The translations under genes were made by a program, and so were the position numbers. 60,233 nt of DNA, from the NCBI GenBank assembly GCA_900620265.3, contig UYNY03000023.1, positions 1-60,233 on the forward strand, read 5' to 3'. This DNA is from Nitrosopumilaceae archaeon (GTDB lineage: Archaea; Thermoproteota; Nitrososphaeria; Nitrososphaerales; Nitrosopumilaceae). This document shows positions 1 through 8,563 of the stretch, in pieces. Below the pieces are notes generated by a model. The model made no database searches. It was not told the DNA's origin and saw nothing but the letters and a program-made list of their open reading frames with translations. Numbering within the stretch: the stretch's first letter is position 1; every line of letters begins with the position of its first letter.

Positions 1-1212
1 GCGCCCCATCCGGCGCGTGATCCCGCCGACTATGAACTCGGCCACCTCGTCCATCCCCGCCACGCCAGAGTCCTCCGTCCCGCCGGCGTCGACCAGCAGC
101 ACCCTGCCCCTGGTCCTCTGCCCCGAGTACTCGGGGGACGAGACGTCGTTTGCGACCACCATGTCGGCGCGCGCCTCTGTCAGCTTTTTACGCGCCGCCC
201 CCTCGAGGTCCCCGCCCGCCCCCGCCTTGAACGCCACGATGAACGCGCCCCCGCTCATCCCCCTCACCCCGTCTATTATCTTGGGTGCGCGGCGCATCCT
301 GACGCTGATCTCCCCCTCGGTGCTGGGCATCTTTGACCCTTGGGCGTCCGGCACATAGTCGGCGACGGCGGCCGCCATCACGATGATGTCGCTGCCGGGC
401 GCCAGCCCCGCGACGGCGGCCGCCATCTCGGCCCCCGTCCTTGCAGGCACGACCTTGGCGCCCGCCGGCGGCTCCGCCGAGGCGGCCCCCCATACGAGCG
501 TGACTGACGCGCCGGCCCGCAAGAGGCGCCCGGCGACCAGCGCCCCCGTGGTGCCCGTGCTCCGCGCGGAGACGAACCGGACCGGGTCGATGGGCTCCTC
601 CGTCGCGCCCGCCGTCACGAGGGCGCGCATGCCGGCAAGCGGCCCGCCTGACACCTCCGCGATGATCCTTGAGAGCGCCTCCTCCGGCTCCGCCGCCCTG
701 GCCTTGCCCTCTGCCATCTCCGGCCCGAGGAACCCGACCCTCCCGCGCAGGAACCCCACGTTCCTCGAAACGGCCGGGTTTTCGTACATGGACTCGTGCA
801 TCGCGGGGCAGACGAGCACCGGGATCCCGGAGCCGAGCGCCGTCGTGAGCACCGACGAGACGGCGGTATCGTCGATCCCGTTTGCGAGCTTGCCTATGGT
901 GTTGGCGGTCGCCGGGTACGCGACCACCATGTCCGACATGCCGCGCTCTGCAAGGCGCACGTGCTCCAGCTCGCCTGTCAGCGACGTGACGACGGGGTTC
1001 CCGGTCGCCCACCGCAGGTACTCGGGGGTGACCAGCCGCGCGGCCGCCCCGCTCTCGACGCAGCGCACGTCCGCGCCGTGCCTTGCAAGCAGCCTCGCAA
1101 GCTCGATCGCCTTGTATGCCGCCACGCTGCCGGACACGCAGAGCACTATCCTCCTGCCGCGCAGCTCGTCCCCGCGCGACCCGGTGATGTCCCGGGACGG
1201 GTGCTCATCCAA
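1..1212 (-). CDS. coaBC: Bifunctional phosphopantothenoylcysteine decarboxylase / phosphopantothenate-cysteine ligase, 3' end cut by window
   Basis: Cytosolic flavoprotein that joins cysteine to phosphopantothenate (CoaB) and decarboxylates the product (CoaC) in CoA synthesis. The N-terminal part shows the flavodoxin-like start IVLCVSGSVAAYK, the PATANTIGKLANGI stretch and the PAMHESMY substrate-binding motif. The second half has the CoaB start ALVTAGATEEPID and the ADYVP motif. 404 codons are visible and the frame runs off base 1; the family is about 400-420 residues, so only a short tail is missing. The start is TTG at 1212, overlapping the panB stop. Last of four overlapping CoA genes. Both domains are clear. 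Confidence 0.93.
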   Translation of the reverse strand, partial: MDEHPSRDITGSRGDELRGRRIVLCVSGSVAAYKAIELARLLARHGADVRCVESGAAARLVTPEYLRWATGNPVVTSLTGELEHVRLAERGMSDMVVAYPATANTIGKLANGIDDTAVSSVLTTALGSGIPVLVCPAMHESMYENPAVSRNVGFLRGRVGFLGPEMAEGKARAAEPEEALSRIIAEVSGGPLAGMRALVTAGATEEPIDPVRFVSARSTGTTGALVAGRLLRAGASVTLVWGAASAEPPAGAKVVPARTGAEMAAAVAGLAPGSDIIVMAAAVADYVPDAQGSKMPSTEGEISVRMRRAPKIIDGVRGMSGGAFIVAFKAGAGGDLEGAARKKLTEARADMVVANDVSSPEYSGQRTRGRVLLVDAGGTEDSGVAGMDEVAEFIVGGITRRMGR

Positions 1213-1984
1213 CGGTGTGCTCCCCCGCCGGGAACGCGCCCGACCTTACCTCCTCGGCGTACCTCGAGACGGCGCCCGCCGCGCGCGCCCCGAGGTCGTC
1301 ATAGATCTTTGCAAACGGCGGCCTCATGTCCGGATACAGCCCGAGCATGTCGTGTATCACGAGCACCTGCCCGTCGCAGCCGGGGCCCGACCCTATCCCG
1401 ATGGTCGGGATCCCGACCTCGCCCGTTATCCGGGCCGCCGCGGCGCCGGCCACCCTCTCGAGCACGATGCAGAACGCGCCGGCCTCCTCGATGCCGCGCG
1501 CCTGGCCTGCCAGCAGGTCGGCGTCCCCGGGGTCCGTCCCCCGCGCCGCGTACCCGCCGAACGCCGCCGACTGGGGCTGCACGCCGATGTGCCCCATCAC
1601 CGGTATGCCCGCCGCGGTGATCGCCCTGATGGCCGCAAGGTCTGCCCCCTCGAGCTTTACGGCGCCGGCGCCCGCCCTGGCGAGCCTGCCGGCGTTGCGC
1701 ACAGCATCCCGGACCGACGCCTGGTACGACATGAACGGCATGTCAGATACGACGAGGGCGCCTTTGCTGCCCCTTGCAACGGCGCCCGTGAAGATGCACA
1801 TCTCGCCCATCGTGACGCCGAGCGTGTCGCGGCGCCCGAGCACCACCATGCCGGCGCTGTCCCCCACCAGCAGCACGTCGGCGCCGGCGCCGCCGCAGAT
1901 CGACGCCGTGGGATAGTCATAGCTCGTGACGGCCACGATCTTCCTCGAGCCCTTCATCGCGGCGATCTCGGCCGCCCTAGGCAT
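1205..1984 (-). CDS. panB: 3-methyl-2-oxobutanoate hydroxymethyltransferase (ketopantoate hydroxymethyltransferase)
   Basis: Transfers a hydroxymethyl group from methylene-tetrahydrofolate to 2-oxoisovalerate to make ketopantoate, the first committed step toward pantothenate. The 259 residues match the family length. Hallmarks: VTSYDYPTA near the N-terminus, the Mg-binding VGDSAGMVVLG loop, DMPFMSYQ, VKLEG, and GHIGVQPQ. ATG 1984 overlaps the end of the phosphopantothenate synthetase gene by 8 nt; an internal ATG at 1957 is an alternative start. It sits inside a complete archaeal CoA cluster, which supports the assignment. Confidence 0.95.
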   Translation of the reverse strand: MPRAAEIAAMKGSRKIVAVTSYDYPTASICGGAGADVLLVGDSAGMVVLGRRDTLGVTMGEMCIFTGAVARGSKGALVVSDMPFMSYQASVRDAVRNAGRLARAGAGAVKLEGADLAAIRAITAAGIPVMGHIGVQPQSAAFGGYAARGTDPGDADLLAGQARGIEEAGAFCIVLERVAGAAAARITGEVGIPTIGIGSGPGCDGQVLVIHDMLGLYPDMRPPFAKIYDDLGARAAGAVSRYAEEVRSGAFPAGEHTVG

Positions 1985-2744
1985 GCGCGGCCCTCCCCAG
2001 GTTCTCCCTCATCTGCGCGACGCTCTCTGCCAGGTTCGCCGCGTTGTCAAACCGCGAGAGGATCCCGAGCAGCCGGCCCCTCCCCATGCGCGACATGCCC
2101 TCGATCTCGCGCGCCAGCAGCCCGGCCGAGCGCACCACGTTGTCGACTATCGTGATGCTCGCCGTCCTGGCGGTCCTTGACAGCGGGTTGAGGTCCAGCG
2201 CGATGACGGTCTTGCCCGCGTCCCTGAGCGCCGCAGTCCTGTCGCCGTCCTCGAGCGGCACCAGCACCGCGTCGGCCGCCAGTATGCCGCGCCTGTCGGC
2301 CCACCCGCGGTCCGAGTCCGTCCCCGCAAGGCGCGAGCGCGAGGCGCGCTCCGTCCCCAGCACCCCGCTGGCCCCGTGCCTCCGCAGCGTGCGCGCCACG
2401 GCCCCGGCGCGCCCGCGCCCGCCGTAGAACAGGTTCACCTCGATGGGCGCGCCGGCGGCGCGCCCGATCCCGACCAGCTCGGCCGCGCAGAGCGCCGCGG
2501 CGTTCCCGTTCACGGAGACCACCGGGTGCGACGCGAGCAGGAGGGCGGCGGCCGCCGCCCGGCAGGCGCGCCTTGCGGCCCTGCCGGTCCTCTCCCCCAG
2601 CATATAGTCAAACGCCTCGCCCCTGCCGTGTGCAAGCAGCCCCTCGCGGGCGACCAGCCCGGCGTCAAACCCGTCGACCAGCCTCTGGCGGACGAGCAGC
2701 GAGGCGGCCCTCGGGTGCGAGGCCGGTATGGCATGCCTAGCCAA
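1977..2744 (-). CDS. Archaeal phosphopantothenate synthetase (4-phosphopantoate--beta-alanine ligase)
   Basis: ATP-dependent ligase joining 4-phosphopantoate to beta-alanine; with pantoate kinase it replaces bacterial PanC/PanK in archaea. Recognisable DUF137/COG1701 features: the N-terminal IPASHPRAASL segment, VSVNGNAAAL, EVNLFYGG, VLVPLEDGDRT, and IALDLNPLSRTA. The start chosen is TTG 2744, which gives 255 residues, the usual family size, and overlaps the pantoate kinase stop by 8 nt. A longer reading to 2810 would intrude deeply into that gene and is rejected. Confidence 0.92.
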   Translation of the reverse strand: MARHAIPASHPRAASLLVRQRLVDGFDAGLVAREGLLAHGRGEAFDYMLGERTGRAARRACRAAAAALLLASHPVVSVNGNAAALCAAELVGIGRAAGAPIEVNLFYGGRGRAGAVARTLRRHGASGVLGTERASRSRLAGTDSDRGWADRRGILAADAVLVPLEDGDRTAALRDAGKTVIALDLNPLSRTARTASITIVDNVVRSAGLLAREIEGMSRMGRGRLLGILSRFDNAANLAESVAQMRENLGRAAHA

Positions 2745-3609
2745 CCATCCTCGCCCCCCCGCCGATCCCCGACGTGATGGTGGTGCCCGCGGCCCCCTCC
2801 AGCGCGTCAAGGACGCGCCGCTCCCCGCCCGGCTCTACCAGCGAGAACACCGTCTCGCCGAAGAGCGCCACGCCGCACGGCGCGCCCGCGCCCCGGATCC
2901 TGGCGGCCGCCTCCTCCATGCGCGGCGTGACGACCCCCGCGTGCCTTGCAAACTCGAGCGACATCTCCTGGAACCTGGCCGTGTCCGGGCTCTCGAGCAT
3001 CTCTGAGACCATCCTTCCGCCCCGGCCGTTTATCCTGTCCATGCCGTCCCTCATGAACGAGCTGGTGCGCACGGGCGCGATGCACGATATTACGGCGATG
3101 TCGCCGGACCTGCGCGAGACGACCTCCCCGATGCCGGGCGCGCCGGGGCGCGTGCGCACCTCGAGCCCGCCGTGCAGCGCCGCTATCACGTCGCCGAGCC
3201 CGGTCCTGCACGCGATCTCGGCGCGGTGGGCCACCCTGGCCGCCCCCTCCCTGCCAAGGCCCGTGCCGAGCGCCGCGTCCAGCGCGAGGGACAGCGAGAG
3301 CGCGGCGGCCGCGCTGGCGCCAAGCCCGTATCCGGCCGGCACCCCCACCTCGTGGCATACCTCCGTCCTGCGCGGCCCCGCGATCCCCTCGAACTGGCGC
3401 AGCACGTGCTCTGAGACGGCGGTGCCGCCGGGGTCGTGTCCTGACGCGGTGATCACGTGGCCGGACCCGGCCGAGACGCGCACCCTGGTGGTGACCCCGA
3501 CCGAGAGCGAGAACCCCGCCCCCGTCGAGCCCGCCCTGTCCGGGTCGTCCCCCGGGAACGCCTTGAAGAACCCGGTCACGTGGGCCGGGCAGAAGGCCGC
3601 CGCCTGCAT
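2737..3609 (-). CDS. Pantoate kinase (GHMP kinase family, archaeal)
   Basis: Phosphorylates pantoate to 4-phosphopantoate. It is a 290-residue GHMP-superfamily kinase: N-terminal AFCPAHVTGFF, GSTGAGFSL, and the ATP-binding loop PAGYGLGASAAAAL near residues 90-105. First gene of the CoA cluster, followed with overlap by phosphopantothenate synthetase, panB and coaBC. ATG 3609 lies about 29 nt after a TATA-like CTTATATC on the minus strand (3635-3642), so the message is probably leaderless. The intergenic space is shared with the divergent PhoU-like gene. Confidence 0.93.
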   Translation of the reverse strand: MQAAAFCPAHVTGFFKAFPGDDPDRAGSTGAGFSLSVGVTTRVRVSAGSGHVITASGHDPGGTAVSEHVLRQFEGIAGPRRTEVCHEVGVPAGYGLGASAAAALSLSLALDAALGTGLGREGAARVAHRAEIACRTGLGDVIAALHGGLEVRTRPGAPGIGEVVSRRSGDIAVISCIAPVRTSSFMRDGMDRINGRGGRMVSEMLESPDTARFQEMSLEFARHAGVVTPRMEEAAARIRGAGAPCGVALFGETVFSLVEPGGERRVLDALEGAAGTTITSGIGGGARMVG

Positions 3610-3615
3610 CGATCC

Positions 3616-3660
3616 CGATTTAAACTTGGCACAAGATATAAGAATATGGCTTAAACTAGC
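3616..3660. promoter_or_regulatory. Divergent promoter region, CoA cluster / PhoU-like regulator
   Basis: A 65-nt AT-rich gap separates two divergent starts. Minus strand: CTTATATC at 3635-3642, about 29 nt before ATG 3609. Plus strand: a weaker TTAAAC box at 3651-3656, about 22-25 nt before TTG 3675. The boxes are so close that initiation in one direction could hinder the other; that last point is inference. Confidence 0.6.
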
Positions 3661-3674
3661 TAAACCGGTATAAA

Positions 3675-4634
3675 TTGGCTAAATTCGTCCGCCGCCTGCA
3701 GAGGATAGGGAGCAGCAGCCTCGTCTCCCTTCCAAAGGAGTGGGTCGACTCGAACGGGCTCGGGCGCGGCAGCCAGGTGGAGCTTGAGACGGGCCCCCAC
3801 GGCGTCTCGATATCTGCCGGCGGGGCCCCGCCTGCAAAGGAGCTTGACGTCAGGTACCCCCTCCCCGCCGAGGAGAACATCGTCGCATACGTGACCGGCG
3901 CCTACCTGCTCGGGTATGACGTCATCCGGGTCAGCTCAAAGGCCGCCGTCCCGCCGGGCGACCGCGAGAAGATACGCGACTCGACCAGGTGGCTCGTCGG
4001 GATGGAGATAATGGAGGAGGCCGCCTCCAAGATATCGATGCAGTTCCTGCTCGATCCCACGGCGCTCGACCCGTCCCGGATACTGCGCAGGATGGGCTCG
4101 ATAGCGCTCGGCATGTACGAGGACGTGGTACGCGGGCTGGGGCAGGACAGGTCCGGGCTGGCGACCGTGGCGGCGCGGGACGTCGAGGTCAACCGGCAGT
4201 ACTTTCTGCTGGTGCGCCTGATACGGAGCGCCCTCGTGGACAGGCGCCTTGCGGGGTCGTTCCACCTCAACACGGACGTGCTGGACTATAGGATCGCGGC
4301 GCACCAGCTCGAGAACGCGGCCGACCACATCGTCGAGCTTGCAAGGTACATGGGCGGCTCGGGGCTCGCCCCGGCCGATGCGGCGCGCCTGCGCAGGGCC
4401 GCCTCGGGGTTCGGCGCCGCCGCCTCAAAGTCGGTCGAGGCGTTCGCGGCCGGTGACAGGCGCCTTGCCATCGAGGCAATATCCATGCACGGCAGGTTCG
4501 CCGCCGGGCTCGCGGCGCTCCGCGGCAGGGGGCAGATGCCCGTCGGCCTGCTGGATATGGTGCACATGTTCGAGAGGGCCACGAGGCCGTGGGCCGACAT
4601 GGCGGACCTTGTCAGGCCGGCGTACGGCCCCTAG
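3675..4634 (+). CDS. PhoU-domain phosphate uptake regulator with N-terminal AbrB-like domain
   Basis: Probable cytoplasmic regulator of phosphate uptake. Residues 1-45 form a SpoVT/AbrB-type swapped-hairpin DNA-binding domain ([19 protein letters not shown], then GSQVELE). The rest is two helical PhoU-like bundles with [37 protein letters not shown] and [11 protein letters not shown]. Archaeal proteins of this architecture are about 320-340 residues; this one is 319. The start is TTG. It is not next to a pst transporter here, so the phosphate link rests on family alone. It overlaps the Nudix gene tail-to-tail by 4 nt. Confidence 0.85.
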   Translation: MAKFVRRLQRIGSSSLVSLPKEWVDSNGLGRGSQVELETGPHGVSISAGGAPPAKELDVRYPLPAEENIVAYVTGAYLLGYDVIRVSSKAAVPPGDREKIRDSTRWLVGMEIMEEAASKISMQFLLDPTALDPSRILRRMGSIALGMYEDVVRGLGQDRSGLATVAARDVEVNRQYFLLVRLIRSALVDRRLAGSFHLNTDVLDYRIAAHQLENAADHIVELARYMGGSGLAPADAARLRRAASGFGAAASKSVEAFAAGDRRLAIEAISMHGRFAAGLAALRGRGQMPVGLLDMVHMFERATRPWADMADLVRPAYGP

Positions 4635-5137
4635 CGCGGCGCGTACGCCTGCATGGCGCAGATGGTCTTTGAGTCCATTATCCGGCCTGTCCGGATCATC
4701 GAGAGGATCCTCCCGGGCCTCATGCGCCGGACCGTGATCCTCTCGTCGGGATCGAGCCTCTGCCCCGACGCGCGCTCGACCCCCGACGCCAGGAAGCAGT
4801 GGATCACCTCGGTGTTGTACCCGATCGACGGGTAGAACGAGACGAGCCGGGTCATGCGGCGCGCCCGGTAGCCGGTCTCCTCCTCCAGCTCGCGGAACGC
4901 GCACGCCCTCGGGTCCTCGCCCCTCTCGAGCGTCCCGGCCGGTATCTCGAGGACGTCCCCCGCCGGGTACCTGTGCTGCCGCACCATGAGGATCCGGCCC
5001 TCCCCGTCGGGGGCCACCACGGCGGCGGCACCCGGGTGCTCGATGATCTCGCGCCTTGAGCGCCTGCCGTCCACGACCCCCTCGTATATCCCGAGCCCGA
5101 GCACCCTGCCTCGGTATACCCGCCTCGTCCTCCTCAC
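4631..5137 (-). CDS. Nudix hydrolase, ADP-ribose pyrophosphatase-like
   Basis: Cytosolic hydrolase of nucleoside diphosphates linked to another group, most like ADP-ribose pyrophosphatase. It contains a complete Nudix box: G, five residues, E, seven residues, RELEEETGY (near residues 85-107). The preceding segment ([17 protein letters not shown]) is typical of the NudF/ADP-ribose subgroup. The start chosen is GTG 5137 (168 residues), about 27 nt after a TATA-like AGATAAAT near 5162-5169. A longer frame to 5326 would overlap the divergent permease gene and is rejected. Confidence 0.85.
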   Translation of the reverse strand: MRRTRRVYRGRVLGLGIYEGVVDGRRSRREIIEHPGAAAVVAPDGEGRILMVRQHRYPAGDVLEIPAGTLERGEDPRACAFRELEEETGYRARRMTRLVSFYPSIGYNTEVIHCFLASGVERASGQRLDPDERITVRRMRPGRILSMIRTGRIMDSKTICAMQAYAPR

Positions 5138-5195
5138 GGGGCCGCCCCGTGCCCGGGGCCCATTTATCTGCTTGAGGTCGTATAGATCCCATCCA

Positions 5196-5203
5196 TTAAA
5201 TAA
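5196..5203 (+). promoter_or_regulatory. TATA-like box of the ABC permease operon
   Basis: TTAAATAA centred about 26 nt before ATG 5225, the spacing expected for a leaderless archaeal transcript. It would drive the permease, ATPase, secreted protein and small membrane protein as one unit. Confidence 0.6.
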
Positions 5204-5224
5204 GATGACGACAGGGGACGGGGC

Positions 5225-6412
5225 ATGGAATACCGCCTCCAGCTGGCAAAGCGGATGCTCTTCAACAAGAAGGGCAGCCTGATAGGGGCCATCCTGGCAG
5301 TCACCATCGGGATACTGGTGATCCACGTCAACTTTGTCATATTCCAGGGGCTCTATGACGCGTTCGTGCGGGACATCGGCAACTATAACACGGGCGACAT
5401 ACTGATAAGCGACAAGGAGGACTATATCGAAAAGTCAGACCTCTCGCTGGTCAACTGGCTCATCCGGATACCAGAGGTGGACGCGGCAACGCCGCGCCTG
5501 TCATCACAGGGCAAGGCGGAGGTCACCATCGGCGGCAGGATCATAGAAAAGACGCGCCTGCCCGTCGTCGGCGTCGACCCGTTCTGGGACGTGCAGGCGT
5601 CCGGCGTCCACGAGACCGTCTCTGACGGCCAGTACGTCTTTTCAAGGAACACGATGGTGCTCGGCTCGGCAGTCGCCGAGGACCTCGGCGGCGCCAAGGT
5701 CGGCGAGAGCGTAAAGCTCATCCTGACGGACAGGTGGGGCATCGAGCAGGAGAGGCGGTTCACGGTATCCGGGGTCGCAAGCTCGCCGGGCGGCCAGGGG
5801 TTCGACTTTTCCGCGGTGGTCCACATCGACACGCTGCGCGACATGCTGAGCAGGCAGGGCACGTCCGACTCGATAATGGTGCGCCTCAACGACCCGGCGG
5901 CCGCGGCCCCGGTGCGCGACTTTTTCATCCGGTCGTTCCCCAACGACGACTTTATCGCAGAGACCGTCGAGGAGGCCTCCGAGGAGTCGCTTGCCGGGTT
6001 CAGGTCCGGCATCGCCCTGATAAACCTGATCGGGTACTTTGGCATGATGTCCTCGGCGTTTGCCATCGTGACAATCCAGATGATGCTCGTCAACGGCAAG
6101 ACGCGGGAGATAGGGGTGATGAGGTCCATAGGCGCCAAGAGGCGCGACATACTCATCGTGTTCATATTCCAGGGGATGATAATAGGGGCGATCGGCGCGG
6201 GAGCGGGCACGGCGGCGGGCCTCGGGTACACGTTCTATGCAAAGGAGACCCGCATGTCGTTCAACGACAGCCTCGAGCTCGAGGTGACCTACAACTGGGA
6301 GAAGATATCCCAGACGGCCCTGCTCTCGTTCGCGCTGACGATAGTGGCGTCGCTGTACCCGTCGTACAGGGCCACAAAGCTGCTCCCGGTGGAGGCGATG
6401 CGGACTGTCTAG
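5225..6412 (+). CDS. ABC transporter permease, FtsX/MacB type
   Basis: Membrane subunit of a mechanotransmission-type ABC system. The N-terminal membrane helix (about residues 19-40) is followed by a large extracytoplasmic domain (about 45-255), and then three C-terminal helices near 265-290, 320-340 and 365-385. The [20 protein letters not shown] segment between helices 2 and 3 is diagnostic of FtsX-family permeases. 395 residues is a normal length. The gene is one base upstream of its ATPase, and a secreted protein follows. These systems move lipoproteins or peptides, or signal to surface proteins; the substrate cannot be told. Confidence 0.9.
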   Translation: MEYRLQLAKRMLFNKKGSLIGAILAVTIGILVIHVNFVIFQGLYDAFVRDIGNYNTGDILISDKEDYIEKSDLSLVNWLIRIPEVDAATPRLSSQGKAEVTIGGRIIEKTRLPVVGVDPFWDVQASGVHETVSDGQYVFSRNTMVLGSAVAEDLGGAKVGESVKLILTDRWGIEQERRFTVSGVASSPGGQGFDFSAVVHIDTLRDMLSRQGTSDSIMVRLNDPAAAAPVRDFFIRSFPNDDFIAETVEEASEESLAGFRSGIALINLIGYFGMMSSAFAIVTIQMMLVNGKTREIGVMRSIGAKRRDILIVFIFQGMIIGAIGAGAGTAAGLGYTFYAKETRMSFNDSLELEVTYNWEKISQTALLSFALTIVASLYPSYRATKLLPVEAMRTV

Positions 6413-6413
6413 G

Positions 6414-7088
6414 GTGCTAGAGGTCTCCGGCCTCACAAAGGTGTACGGCGAGGGCGAGAACGCGGTGCACGCGCTCTCCGGGGTGGACTTTGTCGTGGAA
6501 AAGGGCGAGATAGTGCTGATAGTGGGCAGCTCGGGGTCCGGCAAGTCGACGCTGCTGAACATGATAGGGCTGCTTGACAGGCCGACGGAGGGCAAGATAC
6601 TGCTTGACGGCACCGACACCACCGTGCTCAGCGACGGCGGGATATCGTCGTTCCGCAACAAAAAGCTGGGGTTCATCTTCCAGTTCTCGAACCTGATAAC
6701 CGACCTTACGATCCTCGAGAACGTGATGCTGCCGCTCCAGATAGGGGGCGGAGGGTCAGAAGAGTCCGCAAGGGATCTGCTCGAGGCCGTCGGCCTCACC
6801 GACCAGATGCACAAGCGGGCCAACAAGGTCTCCGGCGGCCAGGCCCAGCGCGCCGCGATAGCAAGGGGCCTGATAAACAGGCCCTCGATCGTGCTGGCAG
6901 ACGAGCCTACGGGGAACCTTGACTCGGTGACGTCCGAGAAGATAGTCGAGCTGATAAAGTCGATGGCCCGCAAGCTGGGCCAGACGTTCGTCATCGTCAC
7001 GCACGACAGGCAGCACTTTGGCGACGTGGACCGCATAATCACTATAAAGGACGGCAGGGCCGTGGAGGCCATGGAGGTGGCAGCATGA
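6414..7088 (+). CDS. ABC transporter ATPase, LolD/MacB type
   Basis: Cytoplasmic ATPase partner of the preceding permease. Walker A GSSGSGKST (about residues 38-46), Q-loop FQFSNL, signature VSGGQAQR, Walker B IVLADEPTGNLD, and the switch histidine in VTHD are all present, so it should be active. At 224 residues it is a single-domain ATPase of the usual size. GTG 6414 starts immediately after the permease stop, and the gene overlaps the next secreted-protein gene by 4 nt, so all three are probably made from one message. Confidence 0.93.
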   Translation: MLEVSGLTKVYGEGENAVHALSGVDFVVEKGEIVLIVGSSGSGKSTLLNMIGLLDRPTEGKILLDGTDTTVLSDGGISSFRNKKLGFIFQFSNLITDLTILENVMLPLQIGGGGSEESARDLLEAVGLTDQMHKRANKVSGGQAQRAAIARGLINRPSIVLADEPTGNLDSVTSEKIVELIKSMARKLGQTFVIVTHDRQHFGDVDRIITIKDGRAVEAMEVAA

Positions 7089-8347
7089 GGGCCCGCGGGA
7101 TCGTGCTCGCGGCGCTGGCAGTCGCGCTTGCCGCGCCGCTGGCAGGCCAGGCCGACGCGCAGGCCCCCTCGTTCGCGCGGGACTTTGGCGACGTAAAGTT
7201 CCTCGAGGCCTACTTTGGGACGCTTGACAGCAAGATAGAGGTGGACGCGGGTGACAGCAACGTCCCGTTCACGGTGGTGTTCGCCAACGTCGGCACCCAG
7301 GACATAACGGGGATCAGCGGGCAGCTCTCGCTCCCGTTCGGGTTCTCCGGCACCGGCGGCCCCGGGGAGCCCATACAGGCGGCCAGCGGCTCCAACTCGC
7401 TGGCGGGCCAGACGTTCCACCTGACGTTCTTCGTGAACGTGGGCGAGGGGACCGAGATACGGCAGTACCCCGGCAGCGTAAAGGTCGACTATTCGAGGCT
7501 CCGCGAGTCCGGCGTGCGCACCTCGTTCGGCGAGTTCGCGTTCAAGGTGACCGGCAACAGCGTCATCAACACAAAGGCCGTCGACCCGTTCCTCACGTCG
7601 CTGAGGGCCAACGAGGTGACCATCGAGATAACCAACGACGGGACGGCCCCCATATCGGGGGTCGAGGTGCTGGCGGCCAACACGCAGGCCGACCTCGGCT
7701 CGATGGCGTCGCAGACTACCAACGTGCAGAACGTGGTCATCCTTGACACGAACTGGGACGCCGGGCACATCGAGCCGGGCACGTCGAGGCAGCTTGACGC
7801 GACCATCTACGTGCCGGCCTCCTTCGAGGGGGCGACGCTGCGGATACCGCTGGATATAACCTACTACAACCCGCACGGGGACAGGCAGGAGATATCAAAG
7901 GTGGTGGACTTTTTCGTAAAGGGCCTGGTGGATCTCCGGGTCTTCAACGTGGACGTCATCGAGCTGTCCGGCACGACGGTGCTAGTCGGCGAGGTGATCA
8001 ACGAGGGGAACGTCAACGGGCTCTTCGGGTTCGTCACGGTGGAGGGGCGGGCCGGCTCGAACATCAGGACGGTCACGCAGTTCATCGACGAGATAGAGAT
8101 AGACGCGCCAGTCCCCTTCAACGTGCCGCTCGAGTTTGACGGCGACCCGTCGTACGGCGAGCACGAGGTAAAGGTGACCGTCAGGTACAAGGACGGGATC
8201 CGCGACGAGATCTTCCTCGAGCACGACGCCACCGTCACGGTGCCGTCGCCGCCCGACGTGCAGGAGGAGAACCCGTACATGCTGCTGCTGCTCGCCGCCC
8301 CGGCCGCCGTCGCCGCGGTGGTGGTCGCAAAGCGCAGGCGCAGCTAG
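7085..8347 (+). CDS. Secreted, C-terminally membrane-anchored CARDB-like protein of the ABC operon
   Basis: 420-residue exported protein. A signal peptide covers about residues 1-27 (AALAVALAAPLAG core, cut near ADAQA). The body is beta-rich with repeated NVGTQDITG and NDGTAPISG segments like CARDB/COG1361 domains of archaeal surface proteins. The C-terminus has one membrane helix (about 398-414) followed by AKRRRS. The start overlaps the ATPase stop (ATGA). It may be the extracellular partner or cargo of the FtsX-type transporter; the sequence alone does not decide. Confidence 0.75.
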   Translation: MRARGIVLAALAVALAAPLAGQADAQAPSFARDFGDVKFLEAYFGTLDSKIEVDAGDSNVPFTVVFANVGTQDITGISGQLSLPFGFSGTGGPGEPIQAASGSNSLAGQTFHLTFFVNVGEGTEIRQYPGSVKVDYSRLRESGVRTSFGEFAFKVTGNSVINTKAVDPFLTSLRANEVTIEITNDGTAPISGVEVLAANTQADLGSMASQTTNVQNVVILDTNWDAGHIEPGTSRQLDATIYVPASFEGATLRIPLDITYYNPHGDRQEISKVVDFFVKGLVDLRVFNVDVIELSGTTVLVGEVINEGNVNGLFGFVTVEGRAGSNIRTVTQFIDEIEIDAPVPFNVPLEFDGDPSYGEHEVKVTVRYKDGIRDEIFLEHDATVTVPSPPDVQEENPYMLLLLAAPAAVAAVVVAKRRRS

Positions 8348-8509
8348 ATGGAGGCGCACCGCCTCCTGACTGCGGCCGGCGGCGTCCTGCTGGTAGCCAC
8401 GGTGGCCCTGAACGCCGGCGGCCACACGTACCCGGCGTATGCGGCGGGCGCCGCGATGCTCGGATCCCTCGGGGCGGGGCTCTTTATCTTCATGAAGGGG
8501 CGCGTCTAG
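8348..8509 (+). CDS. Small two-helix membrane protein, last gene of the ABC operon
   Basis: 53-residue open frame whose ATG directly abuts the TAG of the secreted-protein gene. It has two hydrophobic segments, residues 6-20 (LLTAAGGVLLVATVA) and 28-48 (AAGAAMLGSLGAGLFIF), and ends KGRV. Zero-base spacing and clean hydrophobic helices suggest a real translated gene, probably an accessory subunit of the transporter. No family is recognised. Confidence 0.55.
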   Translation: MEAHRLLTAAGGVLLVATVALNAGGHTYPAYAAGAAMLGSLGAGLFIFMKGRV

Positions 8510-8563
8510 CCATGCGGCGGTCCCAGGGGGTCCCCGGCGCTAAATAGCAGATTGTAAACCGTT

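Noticed and set aside
383-2155. Very long open frame on the plus strand over the CoA cluster
   Set aside because: It is the mirror of panB and coaBC in high-GC DNA; its product is Arg/Pro/Ala-rich with no domain, while the minus strand encodes clear enzymes.
5642-7876. 744-codon minus-strand open frame opposite the ABC transporter genes
   Set aside because: The plus strand has Walker motifs and FtsX signatures in three overlapping genes; the minus frame is a compositional shadow.
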